Of a stretch of DNA of 64,000 nt, positions 1 to 8,266 are shown piece by piece. The DNA is from REEB95 sp035934995 (GTDB taxonomy: Bacteria; Pseudomonadota; Alphaproteobacteria; ATCC43930; CGMCC-115725): NCBI GenBank assembly GCA_035934995.1, contig DASYXI010000020.1:62001-126000 (forward strand), written 5' to 3'. Made by a program: the position numbers and the translations under genes. Each line of letters starts with the position of its first letter. The first letter of the stretch is position 1. Under the pieces are notes generated by a model, which ran no database searches, had not been told where the DNA came from, and worked only from the letters and a program-made list of their open reading frames with translations.

Positions 1-418
1 GCGGCGCCGTGGCAGCCTGGCTGATCGCCGCGGCATAGTTGCCGACTTTGATCGCCTGCTCGACAAGGACCAAGCCAGCCAATCCGCCGGCACCGTCGTG
101 GGCCACGAGTTTTTTCGCCAGCGGCGCGGCCTCATTGATGTGGCCGGCCGACACGCGCAACGCAAAGGCGCGGCGCATCAAATTGTAATTGTCGGGATCG
201 GCAGCCAACGCGGCGTCGATGAACGCCGTCGCGTCGCGATAATCGTGATCCTCCTGCGCGTGCAACGCCGCCAGGTAGCCGCCGAAGGCGCTTTCGGGCT
301 TGAGCGACGGTGCGGCCATCGGACTGTCGGCGGCGTTGCCGACTCCGACGGCTAATCCCAGGATAAGGCCCGTCGCCGCAGCGCAGGCGAGGTTCAATCG
401 CAACTTCATCAGCATCAT
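1..418 (-). CDS. Tetratricopeptide-repeat protein, N-terminal part (gene runs off left edge)
   Basis: An open frame reads leftward from 418 with no stop before the window edge. It starts at one of the ATGs at 418, 415 or 409. The first ~30 residues form a cleavable signal peptide: Met/Lys/Arg, then an Ala/Gly/Leu-rich core, ending near GNAAD. The mature part has TPR-like helix pairs with the small-residue pattern AFGGYLAALHAQ and AFIDAALAADPDNYNLMRRAFAL, so an exported or periplasmic TPR protein is likely. It lies 62 bp downstream of the ETF-QO gene on the same strand and is probably co-transcribed. The exact role cannot be told from this fragment, and the number of repeats and the C-terminus lie outside the window. 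Confidence 0.72.
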   Translation of the reverse strand, partial: MMLMKLRLNLACAAATGLILGLAVGVGNAADSPMAAPSLKPESAFGGYLAALHAQEDHDYRDATAFIDAALAADPDNYNLMRRAFALRVSAGHINEAAPLAKKLVAHDGAGGLAGLVLVEQAIKVGNYAAAISQAATAP

Positions 419-480
419 CCGACGGCTCGCGTGGTGGGCGGAGATTACACCGCCCGGCCGCTCTTGGGTCAGCCTATTCG

Positions 481-2085
481 TCACATATTGGGGTAATTGG
501 GACCGCCGCCTCCTTCCGGCACGGTCCAATCGATATTCTGCGTCGGATCTTTGATGTCACACGTCTTGCAATGGACGCAGTTGGCGGCGTTGATCTGGAG
601 GTGCGGTGCGCCAGCCGGGTTCTTGACGATTTCATACACGCCGGCCGGGCAATAGCGCGTCTCGGGCGAATCATAGAGCGCGTAATTGATCGCAATCGCG
701 TCCGCCGGCCGACGCAGCCGCAGGTGCGCCGGCTGATTTTCGTCGTGATGGACATTCGACAGATAAACCGACGACAGCCGGTCGAAACTGACTGCGCCAT
801 CCGGCTTCGGATAAGCAATCGGCCGCGCCATGTCGGCGCGCTTCAACGCGAAATGATCCGCGGTCTGACGCAGCGTCCATGGCGCCTTGCCGCGCAGGAT
901 GTAGGTGTCGAACGCGGCATGCGCGAGACCCGCCCACAAGCCCCAGCGAAACCCCGGCCGAATGTTGCGCACGGCGCGCAACTCGGCCCAGACCCACGAC
1001 GCCGCCAGTGCCTGTCGGAAATCAGCCGGCTCGCCGGCGAGTTGGCGAGCCACGGTTTCGGCCGCGACCATGCCGGATTTCATCGCCGTGTGACTGCCCT
1101 TGATTTTCGGCACGTTGAGGAAGCCGGCGGCGCACCCGATCAGATGTCCACCGGGAAAGCTGAGCGCCGGGATCGACTGGAATCCGCCTTCGTTGAGCGC
1201 GCGGGCGCCGTAGGCAATGCGGCGACCGCCGGCCAAGGTCGGTCGGATCGCCGGATGCGTCTTGAAGCGCTGAAATTCTTCGAAGGGATCGAGGTACGGG
1301 TTGGCATAGTCGAGCCCGATCACGAAGCCGACCGCGACCTGATTGTTCTCGAGGTGATAGAGGAACGAGCCGCCATAAGTGCGCGCGTCGAGCGGCCAGC
1401 CGATCGTATGGACGACGCGGCCGGGGTGATGATGGTCGGCAGCGACTTCCCACAGCTCTTTGATGCCGATGCCGTAGCTTTGCGGATCGCAACCGGCCCG
1501 GAGGCCGAACCGCGACTCAAGCGACTTGGCCAGCGAGCCGCGGCAGCCTTCGGCGAACAAGGTGAACTTGGCGTGGAGCTCGACGCCGGGCTGAAAGGCA
1601 GCGGTTGCTTGGCCGTCCTTGCCGATGCCCATCGCGCCAGTGGCGACGCCGGCGACGCGGCCGTCCGCGGCATACATCACTTCGGCACCGGCGAATCCGG
1701 CATAGATCTCGACGCCGGCGGCTTCCGCGTCCTTGGCCAGCCAGCGGCAGAGATTGCCGAGGCTGATGATGTAGTTGCCGTGGTTGCGCATGGACGGTGG
1801 CGTCGGCAGACGCCAGGCGCGCTGTCGGGTCAGAAATACGAACCGGTCGTCGGTCGCCGGCGTCAGGAGCGGCGCGCCGCGTCGGCGCCAGTCCGGCAGC
1901 AGCTCGTCGAGCGCGCGCGGCTCGAACACCGCGCCGGACAAGATATGGGCGCCGACCTCCGAGCCTTTCTCGATGATGCAGACGGACGTCGCCGGTCGCA
2001 GCTGCTTCAGCCGGATGGCGGCGGCAAGACCCGCGGGCCCGGCACCGACGATCAGCACGTCGTATTCCATGCGCTCGCGCGGCAT
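481..2085 (-). CDS. Electron transfer flavoprotein-ubiquinone oxidoreductase (ETF-QO)
   Basis: A 534-residue protein that passes electrons from reduced ETF (fatty-acid and amino-acid dehydrogenases) to ubiquinone at the inner membrane. The N-terminus holds an FAD-binding Rossmann motif GAGPAG at about residues 14-19. The C-terminus holds the ETF-QO ferredoxin-like domain with the four 4Fe-4S cysteines: one in RYCPAGVYE, then CVHCKTC followed by DIKDPTQNIDW. Length matches the family. The frame stays open to 2328, but that extension is Arg/Pro-rich and unlike the family, so the ATG at 2085 (MPRERMEYDVLIVGAGPAG) is chosen; ATG 2070 is the alternative. It is divergent from the UDG gene with 54 bp between. 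A TATAGT hexamer (2098-2093, minus strand) could be part of its promoter, but no good -35 accompanies it. Confidence 0.95.
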   Translation of the reverse strand: MPRERMEYDVLIVGAGPAGLAAAIRLKQLRPATSVCIIEKGSEVGAHILSGAVFEPRALDELLPDWRRRGAPLLTPATDDRFVFLTRQRAWRLPTPPSMRNHGNYIISLGNLCRWLAKDAEAAGVEIYAGFAGAEVMYAADGRVAGVATGAMGIGKDGQATAAFQPGVELHAKFTLFAEGCRGSLAKSLESRFGLRAGCDPQSYGIGIKELWEVAADHHHPGRVVHTIGWPLDARTYGGSFLYHLENNQVAVGFVIGLDYANPYLDPFEEFQRFKTHPAIRPTLAGGRRIAYGARALNEGGFQSIPALSFPGGHLIGCAAGFLNVPKIKGSHTAMKSGMVAAETVARQLAGEPADFRQALAASWVWAELRAVRNIRPGFRWGLWAGLAHAAFDTYILRGKAPWTLRQTADHFALKRADMARPIAYPKPDGAVSFDRLSSVYLSNVHHDENQPAHLRLRRPADAIAINYALYDSPETRYCPAGVYEIVKNPAGAPHLQINAANCVHCKTCDIKDPTQNIDWTVPEGGGGPNYPNM

Positions 2086-2139
2086 CGGCGCGACTATAGC
2101 CGGTGGTGCCCAAAGAGCCAGCGATGCTAGGCTCGGTGC

Positions 2140-2940
2140 ATGCAGGATCGCACTGCGCTGCTGCGGCTTCTCGAATGGCAAACCGCGATGGGCGCGGACG
2201 ATGCCGTCCTCAATGCGCCGCGCGACCGGATGCGGGCCGAGGCGAAATCCGCCGAACGGCCGCGGCGGGTGATGTCGCCCACGGCGCCGCTGACCCAGGC
2301 GCCAGCACCGGTTGTGACCGCCCCCCAAAGCGCGATGCTCGCCAGCGCCAAGGAACTGGCCGATGCAGCGACCGACCTTCCGGCTCTACGCGCCGCCGTC
2401 GAATCGTTCGATGGATGTTCGCTGCGGCGGACGGCGACGCACACTGTCTTCGCCGACGGCAACCCGGAGGCGCCGCTGATGCTGATCGGCGAAGCGCCCG
2501 GTGCCGACGAAGACCGAATCGGCTTGCCGTTCGTCGGCCGGAGCGGCCAGCTCCTCGATCGGATGCTGGCTACCATCGGCGTCCAGCGTAGCGAGAACGC
2601 CTATATCACCAACATCCTGTTCTGGCGGCCGCCCGGCAATCGCAAGCCGACACCTGAAGAAACCGCGATCTGCCTGCCTTTCGTCTGGCGGCATATCGCC
2701 CTGAAGCGGCCGAAAATCGTGGTTTTGTGCGGCGGAACCGCCACCGCCGCCCTGCTCAGCCGCAGCGACGGCATTACCCGCCTGCGCGGCCGGTGGTTCG
2801 ACCTATTGATTCCGGACCTCGGACCCGTACCAGCCCTGGCGACCTATCACCCGTCTTTTCTTTTGCGTGCACCTGCACACAAAAGTGAATCCTGGCGCGA
2901 TCTCTTGGAGATACAGAATAGATTGAACTCAGTACAGTAA
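2140..2940 (+). CDS. Uracil-DNA glycosylase, family 4-like, with incomplete Fe-S ligands
   Basis: A 266-residue protein predicted to excise uracil from DNA. The UDG fold is shown by motif 1 GEAPGADED (from residue 117), LPFVGRSGQLLDRML (129-143), NILFWRPPGNRKPTPEE (158-174) and a late HPS motif (237-239). The first ~80 residues are a variable Ala/Pro-rich extension. Family 4 enzymes normally carry four cysteines for a 4Fe-4S cluster. Here only Cys93 and Cys178 sit at expected places: the first position is Phe/Asp and the third (usually CRPPGN) is Trp162. Cluster loss or a cluster-free subfamily is therefore inferred. The ATG at 2140 is the first in frame after the divergent gap. No clear terminator follows. 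Confidence 0.88.
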   Translation: MQDRTALLRLLEWQTAMGADDAVLNAPRDRMRAEAKSAERPRRVMSPTAPLTQAPAPVVTAPQSAMLASAKELADAATDLPALRAAVESFDGCSLRRTATHTVFADGNPEAPLMLIGEAPGADEDRIGLPFVGRSGQLLDRMLATIGVQRSENAYITNILFWRPPGNRKPTPEETAICLPFVWRHIALKRPKIVVLCGGTATAALLSRSDGITRLRGRWFDLLIPDLGPVPALATYHPSFLLRAPAHKSESWRDLLEIQNRLNSVQ

Positions 2941-3012
2941 TAAGTGTCCATTTTGTAGAATTTTTAACCGTGGTATAAATGCAGCCGCGGTATCACGAAA
3001 CTTTATAAAATT

Positions 3013-3040
3013 TTGACTTGCCTTTTGCCTGCAAGATAGT
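3013..3040 (+). promoter_or_regulatory. Candidate sigma-70 promoter for the lytic transglycosylase gene
   Basis: In the AT-rich 114-bp gap before the transglycosylase gene, TTGACT (3013-3018) is followed after 16 bp by GATAGT (3035-3040), each matching consensus at 4-5 of 6 positions. The predicted transcript would begin about 3047, only ~8 bases before the ATG at 3055, so the message may be nearly leaderless. This rests on pattern matching only. Confidence 0.4.
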
Positions 3041-3054
3041 TTAAGGCCGTCCAC

Positions 3055-4695
3055 ATGAACGGCTGGGAACGTGGGGGACGGTCGAACAAGACTTATGCTG
3101 CGCTCGTTGTTATTGCGATTTTTTCAGCAGCTTTGTTCGCCTTCCATAACGCGGCTGCAGGTGATTTCGGCGGCGAGTTCAAGTCCGCTGCGCTGACACC
3201 TCCGACCGAATTCAGGAGCGATACCGACCTGCCCTACGTATTGAGTGGGGCAGATGCGGAACGCTATAGGTTGATCGAGCTGCAACAGCGCCTCGGTCAA
3301 TGGCAGGCGGCCGACCGCGAGATCGGTCTGCTCAAGGACCGGCTGCTGCTCGGCCATGTTCTGGCCCAGCGCTACATCCACCCGAGGTACCACACCACCT
3401 ACGCCGAGCTCGCCGCCTGGCTCGAGGCCTACGGCGATCAGCCGGGGGCCGGCCGCCTCTATGGTCTGGCGGTCAAACGGGCGCCGGACGGGGCCAAACC
3501 GCCCAAGCCGGCGGCGACCCTTATCGCGGCCCTGTCGCTGGCCGGTGGTGACCTCGATCCGCGCCCCGTCCAGGCCGATGCCGAACCCGCGCCCGCGCCC
3601 AACGGCCAATGGCAGGCGGGACTGACGGCTTGGCGCGAAGGTCGCCTCGACGAAGCACGCAAAGCCTTCTCGACGCTCGCCACCACGCCGGCGCAATCAC
3701 CGTCGATGATTGCCGCCGCGGCATTCTGGACGGCGCGGATCGAACTGCGGTCGCATCATCCGGCCAACGTCGCGCGCTGGCTCGGTGTCGCCGCCAACCA
3801 CCCGCACACCTTCTACGGATTGCTGGCCAGCCGGCTGCTCGGCATCGACGCCAGCTTCAATTTCGCCGACGCCCCGTTCAGCGGCCTCGACGCCAGCATC
3901 ATGACCAGCGAGCCGGCCGGCCGGCGCGCGTTGGCCGAGCTGCAAATCGGCGACCCAAACGGCGCGGCCGCGGAATTGCGCCTAATGGCGGCGCGCGGCT
4001 CGACTGGCGCCATGCAAGCGGCGATCGTGCTGGCCGACCATGCCAACCTGCCGGCGTTGAGCCTACAGCTGGGCGCAATCGTCGCGCGCCGGAACGGCCA
4101 GGACTACGACCGGGCGCTTTATCCCATCCCGCGCTGGACGCCGCACGGCGGCTTCACCGTCGACCGCGCCCTGCTCTATGGCGTGATGCGCCAGGAATCG
4201 AGATTCGCGCCGCAGGTGGTGAGCAACGCTGGCGCCCGCGGCCTGATGCAATTGATGCCGGCAACCGCACGCTCAATGGCGACTCAGCTCGGCCAGGACG
4301 TCAGCGATCGCCGCGGCGAACGCGTGGAACTGGCCGATCCCGAAACCAATATGACGCTGGCGCAGGAATATATCCGGACCCTGCTACAGGACGATCACAT
4401 CCGCGGCAATCTGCTGTTCTTCGCCCTCGCCTATAACGGCGGCCCGGGCGCGGTCGAGCGGCGGAAGATCGCCATGACCGACTATCGCGCCGATCCGCTG
4501 CTGTTTCTCGAGACCTTCCCGGTGCCGGAATCGCGCGCTTTCACCGAACGCGTGATGGCGAACTACTGGATCTATCGCATGCGTCTCGGCCAACCGACAC
4601 CTGACCTGGACGCGCTTGCCGAGGGCCATTGGCCGATCTATACCGCTTTCGACATTCACGATAGCGGTGAACGCCGTGTCGCCGACAATCGATGA
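3055..4695 (+). CDS. Soluble lytic murein transglycosylase (Slt70-like)
   Basis: A 546-residue periplasmic enzyme expected to cleave MurNAc-GlcNAc bonds with 1,6-anhydro product formation. A signal-like hydrophobic stretch lies at about residues 14-35. A long alpha-superhelical middle region follows (repeated Ala-rich helices, ~60-350). The C-terminal SLT domain carries GVMRQESRF with the predicted catalytic Glu381, then GARGLMQLMPATA and a late ALAYNGGPG, the standard lysozyme-like motifs. Length agrees with Slt70 homologues that have an N-terminal U/L domain. The ATG at 3055 gives the signal peptide. The 3' end overlaps the probable start of moaB by 20 bases, so the two may be translationally coupled. 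Confidence 0.92.
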   Translation: MNGWERGGRSNKTYAALVVIAIFSAALFAFHNAAAGDFGGEFKSAALTPPTEFRSDTDLPYVLSGADAERYRLIELQQRLGQWQAADREIGLLKDRLLLGHVLAQRYIHPRYHTTYAELAAWLEAYGDQPGAGRLYGLAVKRAPDGAKPPKPAATLIAALSLAGGDLDPRPVQADAEPAPAPNGQWQAGLTAWREGRLDEARKAFSTLATTPAQSPSMIAAAAFWTARIELRSHHPANVARWLGVAANHPHTFYGLLASRLLGIDASFNFADAPFSGLDASIMTSEPAGRRALAELQIGDPNGAAAELRLMAARGSTGAMQAAIVLADHANLPALSLQLGAIVARRNGQDYDRALYPIPRWTPHGGFTVDRALLYGVMRQESRFAPQVVSNAGARGLMQLMPATARSMATQLGQDVSDRRGERVELADPETNMTLAQEYIRTLLQDDHIRGNLLFFALAYNGGPGAVERRKIAMTDYRADPLLFLETFPVPESRAFTERVMANYWIYRMRLGQPTPDLDALAEGHWPIYTAFDIHDSGERRVADNR

Positions 4696-5215
4696 GAAGC
4701 GTCCGTTTATTGCCGTCAACATCGCGATCCTGACGGTTTCCGACACGCGCGACGAGGCTTCCGACAAATCGGGTCGCACACTGGCCGAACTGGCGACCGC
4801 CGCCGGCCATCGCATCGCCGCCAAACGCATCGTCAAGGACGAGCAGAGCGCGATCGTCGCCGCGCTCAAGACGTGGATCGCCGATCCGGCCGTTGATGTC
4901 GTGATCGCAACCGGTGGCACCGGCGTCACCGGCCGCGACGTCACGCCGGAAGCGTTCCAATCGGTCTACGAGAAAGAGATCCTCGGCTTTGGCGAACTGT
5001 TCCGCTGGCTCAGTTATCAAAAGGTCGGCACCTCGACGATTCAGAGCCGCGCCACCGCCGGTGTCGCCGGCGGTACCTATCTGTTTGCGCTGCCCGGTTC
5101 GCCCGGCGCGTGCCGTGACGGGTGGGAAGTGATCGGGCCGCAGCTCGACAACCGGCATCGGCCCTGCAACCTGGTCGAGCTCATGCCGCGGCTGAAAGAG
5201 CACGTCACCAGTTAA
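4676..5215 (+). CDS. moaB: Molybdenum cofactor biosynthesis protein B (MoaB family)
   Basis: A MoaB/MogA-fold protein of about 179 residues acting on molybdopterin (adenylylation step) in Moco synthesis. Family signatures are the N-terminal NIAILTVSDTR, the phosphate/MPT-binding loop ATGGTGVTGRDVTPEA, and the C-terminal ALPGSPGACRDGWEVIGPQLD. The open frame begins at 4616, but that extension lies inside the transglycosylase gene. The GTG at 4676, overlapping the upstream stop by 20 bases, gives the usual length; GTG 4667 is also possible. No other Moco genes are nearby, so function rests on family membership alone. Confidence 0.88.
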   Translation: MSPTIDEKRPFIAVNIAILTVSDTRDEASDKSGRTLAELATAAGHRIAAKRIVKDEQSAIVAALKTWIADPAVDVVIATGGTGVTGRDVTPEAFQSVYEKEILGFGELFRWLSYQKVGTSTIQSRATAGVAGGTYLFALPGSPGACRDGWEVIGPQLDNRHRPCNLVELMPRLKEHVTS

Positions 5216-5275
5216 TGCTCGGCCGTCCAGGCTGCAGTTCTTGATTTGTTCCAAAACCGGGCGCATCCTATCGCC

Positions 5276-6364
5276 ATGGACGATACCGCCAGGGCGCCGC
5301 TGCAAAAGGGTCGTGGCGCCGGCAGCAACGCGACCGGGCGCTTCGAGCAGGAAAAGCGCGAAGGGTTCGACGACGGCTGGGGCACGGCCGACGAACCGGC
5401 GCCGCGCCGCGCGACGCAGTTCCTGCACGACAGCTCGCGCAGCGTCATCGCGCACAACGATTCACCCGACATTCCGTTCGACCGTTCGATCAATCCGTAT
5501 CGCGGCTGCGAGCATGGCTGCATCTATTGCTTCGCCCGGCCGACGCACGCCTATCTCGGCTTTTCGCCGGGGCTCGATTTCGAAAGCCGCATCCTGGTGA
5601 AGGAGCAGGCGCCGGCGCTGCTCGCCGCCGAGCTGCGCAAGCCGTCCTATCGCTGCCGGCCGATCGCGCTCGGCACCAACACCGATCCCTACCAACCGGC
5701 CGAGCGCCACTACCGGATCATGCGCGGTATCCTCGAAGTGCTGCGCGATTTTCGCCATCCGGTCACCATCGTCACCAAGTCGGCGCTGATTCAGCGCGAC
5801 ATCGACATCCTGTCCGACATGGCGAAGGATAACCTCGCCGCCTGCGCGATTTCGGTGACGACGCTCGACCGCAAGCTGGCGCGGACGATGGAGCCTCGCG
5901 CCGCCACGCCCGAGCGGCGCGTCGAAACGCTCGCGGCCCTGGCCGGCGCCGATATTCCAACCAGCGTGATGGCCGCGCCGATGATTCCGGCGCTCAACGA
6001 TGCCGAACTCGAAGCGATCCTGGAACGCGCCGCTTCGGTCGGCGTGCGCGGCGCCGGCTATACCATGCTGCGCCTGCCGCTGGAGGTGGCGCCGTTGTTC
6101 ATCGAATGGCTCAACGACCATTTCCCGGCCAAGGCCAAGCACGTCATGTCGCTGGTGCGCGAAGGCCACGGCGGCAAGGATTACGACCCGCAATGGGGCA
6201 AGCGCATGCGCGGCACGGGTCCTTATGCCGAGCTGTTGCGCATCCGTTTCGAGACCGCGTGCCGGCGGCTGAAGCTCAATCTCAATCGCGGCCGCATGTG
6301 GCGTCTCGACACGACGAAGTTCGCGCCGCCGCCGCTGCCGAACGCTCAACTCAAACTGCTGTAG
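5276..6364 (+). CDS. PA0069-family radical SAM protein (SPL-like)
   Basis: A 362-residue radical SAM protein. The cluster motif is C-X3-C-X2-C, with cysteines at 78, 82 and 85 in NPYRGCEHGCIYCFARPTH; this spacing and context match the spore-photoproduct-lyase-like PA0069/Rv2578c group. The N-terminal KGRGAGSNATGRFE stretch is also typical. Downstream segments GTNTDPYQPAE and MAAPMIPALND fit the same family. The substrate of this group is not established, so no reaction is assigned. The frame opens at 5246, but the ATG at 5276 (MDDTARAPLQKGRG) fits the family N-terminus. It lies 60 bp after moaB, with rnhB next. Confidence 0.87.
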   Translation: MDDTARAPLQKGRGAGSNATGRFEQEKREGFDDGWGTADEPAPRRATQFLHDSSRSVIAHNDSPDIPFDRSINPYRGCEHGCIYCFARPTHAYLGFSPGLDFESRILVKEQAPALLAAELRKPSYRCRPIALGTNTDPYQPAERHYRIMRGILEVLRDFRHPVTIVTKSALIQRDIDILSDMAKDNLAACAISVTTLDRKLARTMEPRAATPERRVETLAALAGADIPTSVMAAPMIPALNDAELEAILERAASVGVRGAGYTMLRLPLEVAPLFIEWLNDHFPAKAKHVMSLVREGHGGKDYDPQWGKRMRGTGPYAELLRIRFETACRRLKLNLNRGRMWRLDTTKFAPPPLPNAQLKLL

Positions 6365-6429
6365 CCGCGGCCGTCTACACGTCCGGAGTCGCGCTTGCGC
6401 CGTGGGCGCGGCGGGTGTCATTTAGCGAC

Positions 6430-7059
6430 ATGCCCGATCTGGCGCTCGAGCGGGAATGCGACGGTATCGTTTGCGGCATCGACGAGGCCGGTCGCGGACC
6501 GTTGGCCGGTCCGGTCGTGGCGGCGGCGGTGATCATCGACGCGGTGCGTATGCCGCGCGGCCTGCGCCGGCAGATCGACGATTCGAAAAAGCTTCGGCGC
6601 GCGGCCCGCGAAGATTATGCGGCGCAGCTATGGTCCTGCGCCCGCATCGGCGTCGGCGCCGCTTCCGCCGGCGAGATCGACCGCATCAACATCCTGCAAG
6701 CGTCGCTGCTCGCCATGCGGCGCGCGCTCGAAGCCTTGCCGGCGGTGCCGCACTGGGCGCTGGTCGACGGCAACGTCAACCCGCAACTGCCCTGCCGGAC
6801 ACGCACCGTCGTCGGCGGCGATGCACTGTCGCTCTCAATCGCCGCCGCATCGATTATCGCCAAGGTCACGCGCGACCGGCTGATGCGGGCGCTGGCGTGC
6901 CGCTATCCTGGCTATGGCTGGGAGACCAATGTCGGCTACGCGACCGAAGAGCATCGCGCCGGCCTGCTGGCGCTGGGTCCAACGCGGCACCATCGCCTGT
7001 CGTTTGCGCCGGTGCAGTTCAGCATCGTATTCGAGTCAAATCCGAGTGGATCCTACTAA
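6430..7059 (+). CDS. rnhB: Ribonuclease HII
   Basis: A 209-residue enzyme that cuts the RNA strand of RNA-DNA hybrids and removes misinserted ribonucleotides. It carries the RNase HII active-site start GIDEAGRGPLAGPVVAAAV, then DSKKL, LVDGN and AAASIIAKVTRDRLM, giving the Asp-Glu-Asp-Asp set expected of the family; GYATEEH(R) follows near the C-terminus. The ATG at 6430 is the first that does not include the out-of-frame tail of the preceding gene. The frame stays open to 6106, but that part is antilogous to the radical SAM gene. Its neighbour ccrM is conserved next to rnhB in other alphaproteobacteria. Confidence 0.94.
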   Translation: MPDLALERECDGIVCGIDEAGRGPLAGPVVAAAVIIDAVRMPRGLRRQIDDSKKLRRAAREDYAAQLWSCARIGVGAASAGEIDRINILQASLLAMRRALEALPAVPHWALVDGNVNPQLPCRTRTVVGGDALSLSIAAASIIAKVTRDRLMRALACRYPGYGWETNVGYATEEHRAGLLALGPTRHHRLSFAPVQFSIVFESNPSGSY

Positions 7060-7138
7060 GCCATTGACTCTCCCCATATATTGACACCCGACTCGGGACA
7101 GAGCAGGATGCGCCGATTCGGCTCCGGCGGCGCGACTC
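7033..7138 (+). promoter_or_regulatory. Cluster of five GANTC methylation sites before ccrM
   Basis: Five copies of the CcrM target GANTC lie at 7033-7037 (GAGTC), 7066-7070, 7090-7094 and 7134-7138 (GACTC), and 7115-7119 (GATTC). The cluster spans the last codons of rnhB and most of the 112-bp leader before the ccrM ATG. A TTGACA hexamer at 7081-7086 could serve as a -35, but the matching -10 (CAGGAT, 7104-7109) is poor. In Caulobacter, GANTC sites in the ccrM leader tie ccrM transcription to its own methylation state; the same logic is inferred here. Confidence 0.6.
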
Positions 7139-7171
7139 GTGCCGACGGCCGAAATCCGGACGGGGAGCCGG

Positions 7172-8266
7172 ATGCGGCAATTGGGGGAAACGAGCGACGA
7201 TCTGGGCGAGGTTTTGATCGGCGACTGCGTCGAGGTCATGGCGCGGCTGCCGGCGGAATCGGTCGACCTCGTCTTCGCCGACCCGCCCTACAACCTGCAA
7301 CTTAACCGTGAGCTCCACCGGCCCGACAACAGCCATGTCGACGCCGTCAACCAGGCCTGGGACAAGTTCGCCGATTTTGCGTCCTACGACCGTTTCAGCC
7401 GCGCTTGGCTCGAGGCCGCGCGACGCCTCTTGAAGCCCGACGGCACGCTCTGGGTGATCGGCTCGTACCACAACATCTATCGCGTCGGCGCGTTGTTGCA
7501 GGATATGGGCTTCTGGATCCTCAACGACATCGTCTGGCGCAAGACCAATCCGATGCCGAATTTCCGCGGCCGGCGCTTCACCAACGCGCATGAAACGCTG
7601 CTGTGGTGCGGCAAGTCGCGCGACAGCAAATACACGTTCAATTATCAGGCGATGAAGGCGCTCAACGACGACGTGCAGATGCGCAGCGACTGGCTGCTGC
7701 CGATCTGCGGCGGCAGCGAACGCCTGAAGCGCGACGGCAAGAAGGCGCACCCGACTCAGAAGCCCGAAGCCCTGCTGCACCGCGTGCTGCTGGCGGCGAC
7801 CAAGCCCGGCGACCTGGTGCTCGATCCGTTTTTCGGCAGCGGCACGACCGGCGCCGTCGCCAAGCGGCTCAACCGCCGGTTCATCGGCATTGACCGCGAG
7901 AAGGACTACGTGCGGCTGGCGCGCGACCGCGTCGCCACCGTCACGCCGGCGGCAGCCGAGGATATCGCCATCGCCGAGAAGCGCGGCGAGCCGCGCGTGC
8001 CGTTCGGCGCCCTGGTCGAGAACGGCTTCCTCAAGCCGGGCGACGTGCTGTTCGACGCCTCGCGCCGCTGGACCGCCAAGGTGCGGGCCGACGGGACGGT
8101 GATCTCGGCCGAAACCAAAGGCTCGATCCATAAGGTGGCGGCCGAAGTCCAAGGCGCCGCCGCCTGCAACGGCTGGGCGTTCTGGCACGTCGAACTCAAG
8201 GGACATGCCGTGTCGATCGACGTGCTGCGGCAGAAATACCGCGCCGAAATGGGCCCGGCCGCCTAA
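7172..8266 (+). CDS. ccrM: Cell-cycle DNA adenine methyltransferase CcrM (GANTC)
   Basis: A 364-residue beta-class N6-adenine methyltransferase expected to methylate GANTC. The catalytic motif DPPY is at residues 37-40, followed by NLQLNRELHRPDNSHVDAVN, a close match in pattern to Caulobacter CcrM. The SAM-binding motif DPFFGSGTTGAVAKRL comes late, with TQKPEALL before it. The last ~85 residues form the CcrM-specific C-terminal domain (VPFGALVENGFLKPGD, then CNGWAFWH). The frame opens with GTG at 7139, but the ATG at 7172 follows GGGGAG with good spacing and gives the family length. It sits between rnhB and convergent mutY (4-base overlap). No cognate restriction enzyme is near, consistent with a solitary regulator. 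Confidence 0.96.
   Translation: MRQLGETSDDLGEVLIGDCVEVMARLPAESVDLVFADPPYNLQLNRELHRPDNSHVDAVNQAWDKFADFASYDRFSRAWLEAARRLLKPDGTLWVIGSYHNIYRVGALLQDMGFWILNDIVWRKTNPMPNFRGRRFTNAHETLLWCGKSRDSKYTFNYQAMKALNDDVQMRSDWLLPICGGSERLKRDGKKAHPTQKPEALLHRVLLAATKPGDLVLDPFFGSGTTGAVAKRLNRRFIGIDREKDYVRLARDRVATVTPAAAEDIAIAEKRGEPRVPFGALVENGFLKPGDVLFDASRRWTAKVRADGTVISAETKGSIHKVAAEVQGAAACNGWAFWHVELKGHAVSIDVLRQKYRAEMGPAA

Noticed and set aside
571..2130. 519-codon plus-strand frame opposite ETF-QO
   Set aside because: Arg/Ala/Gly-rich antisense shadow of a well-supported gene; no recognisable motifs, and typical of high-GC DNA.
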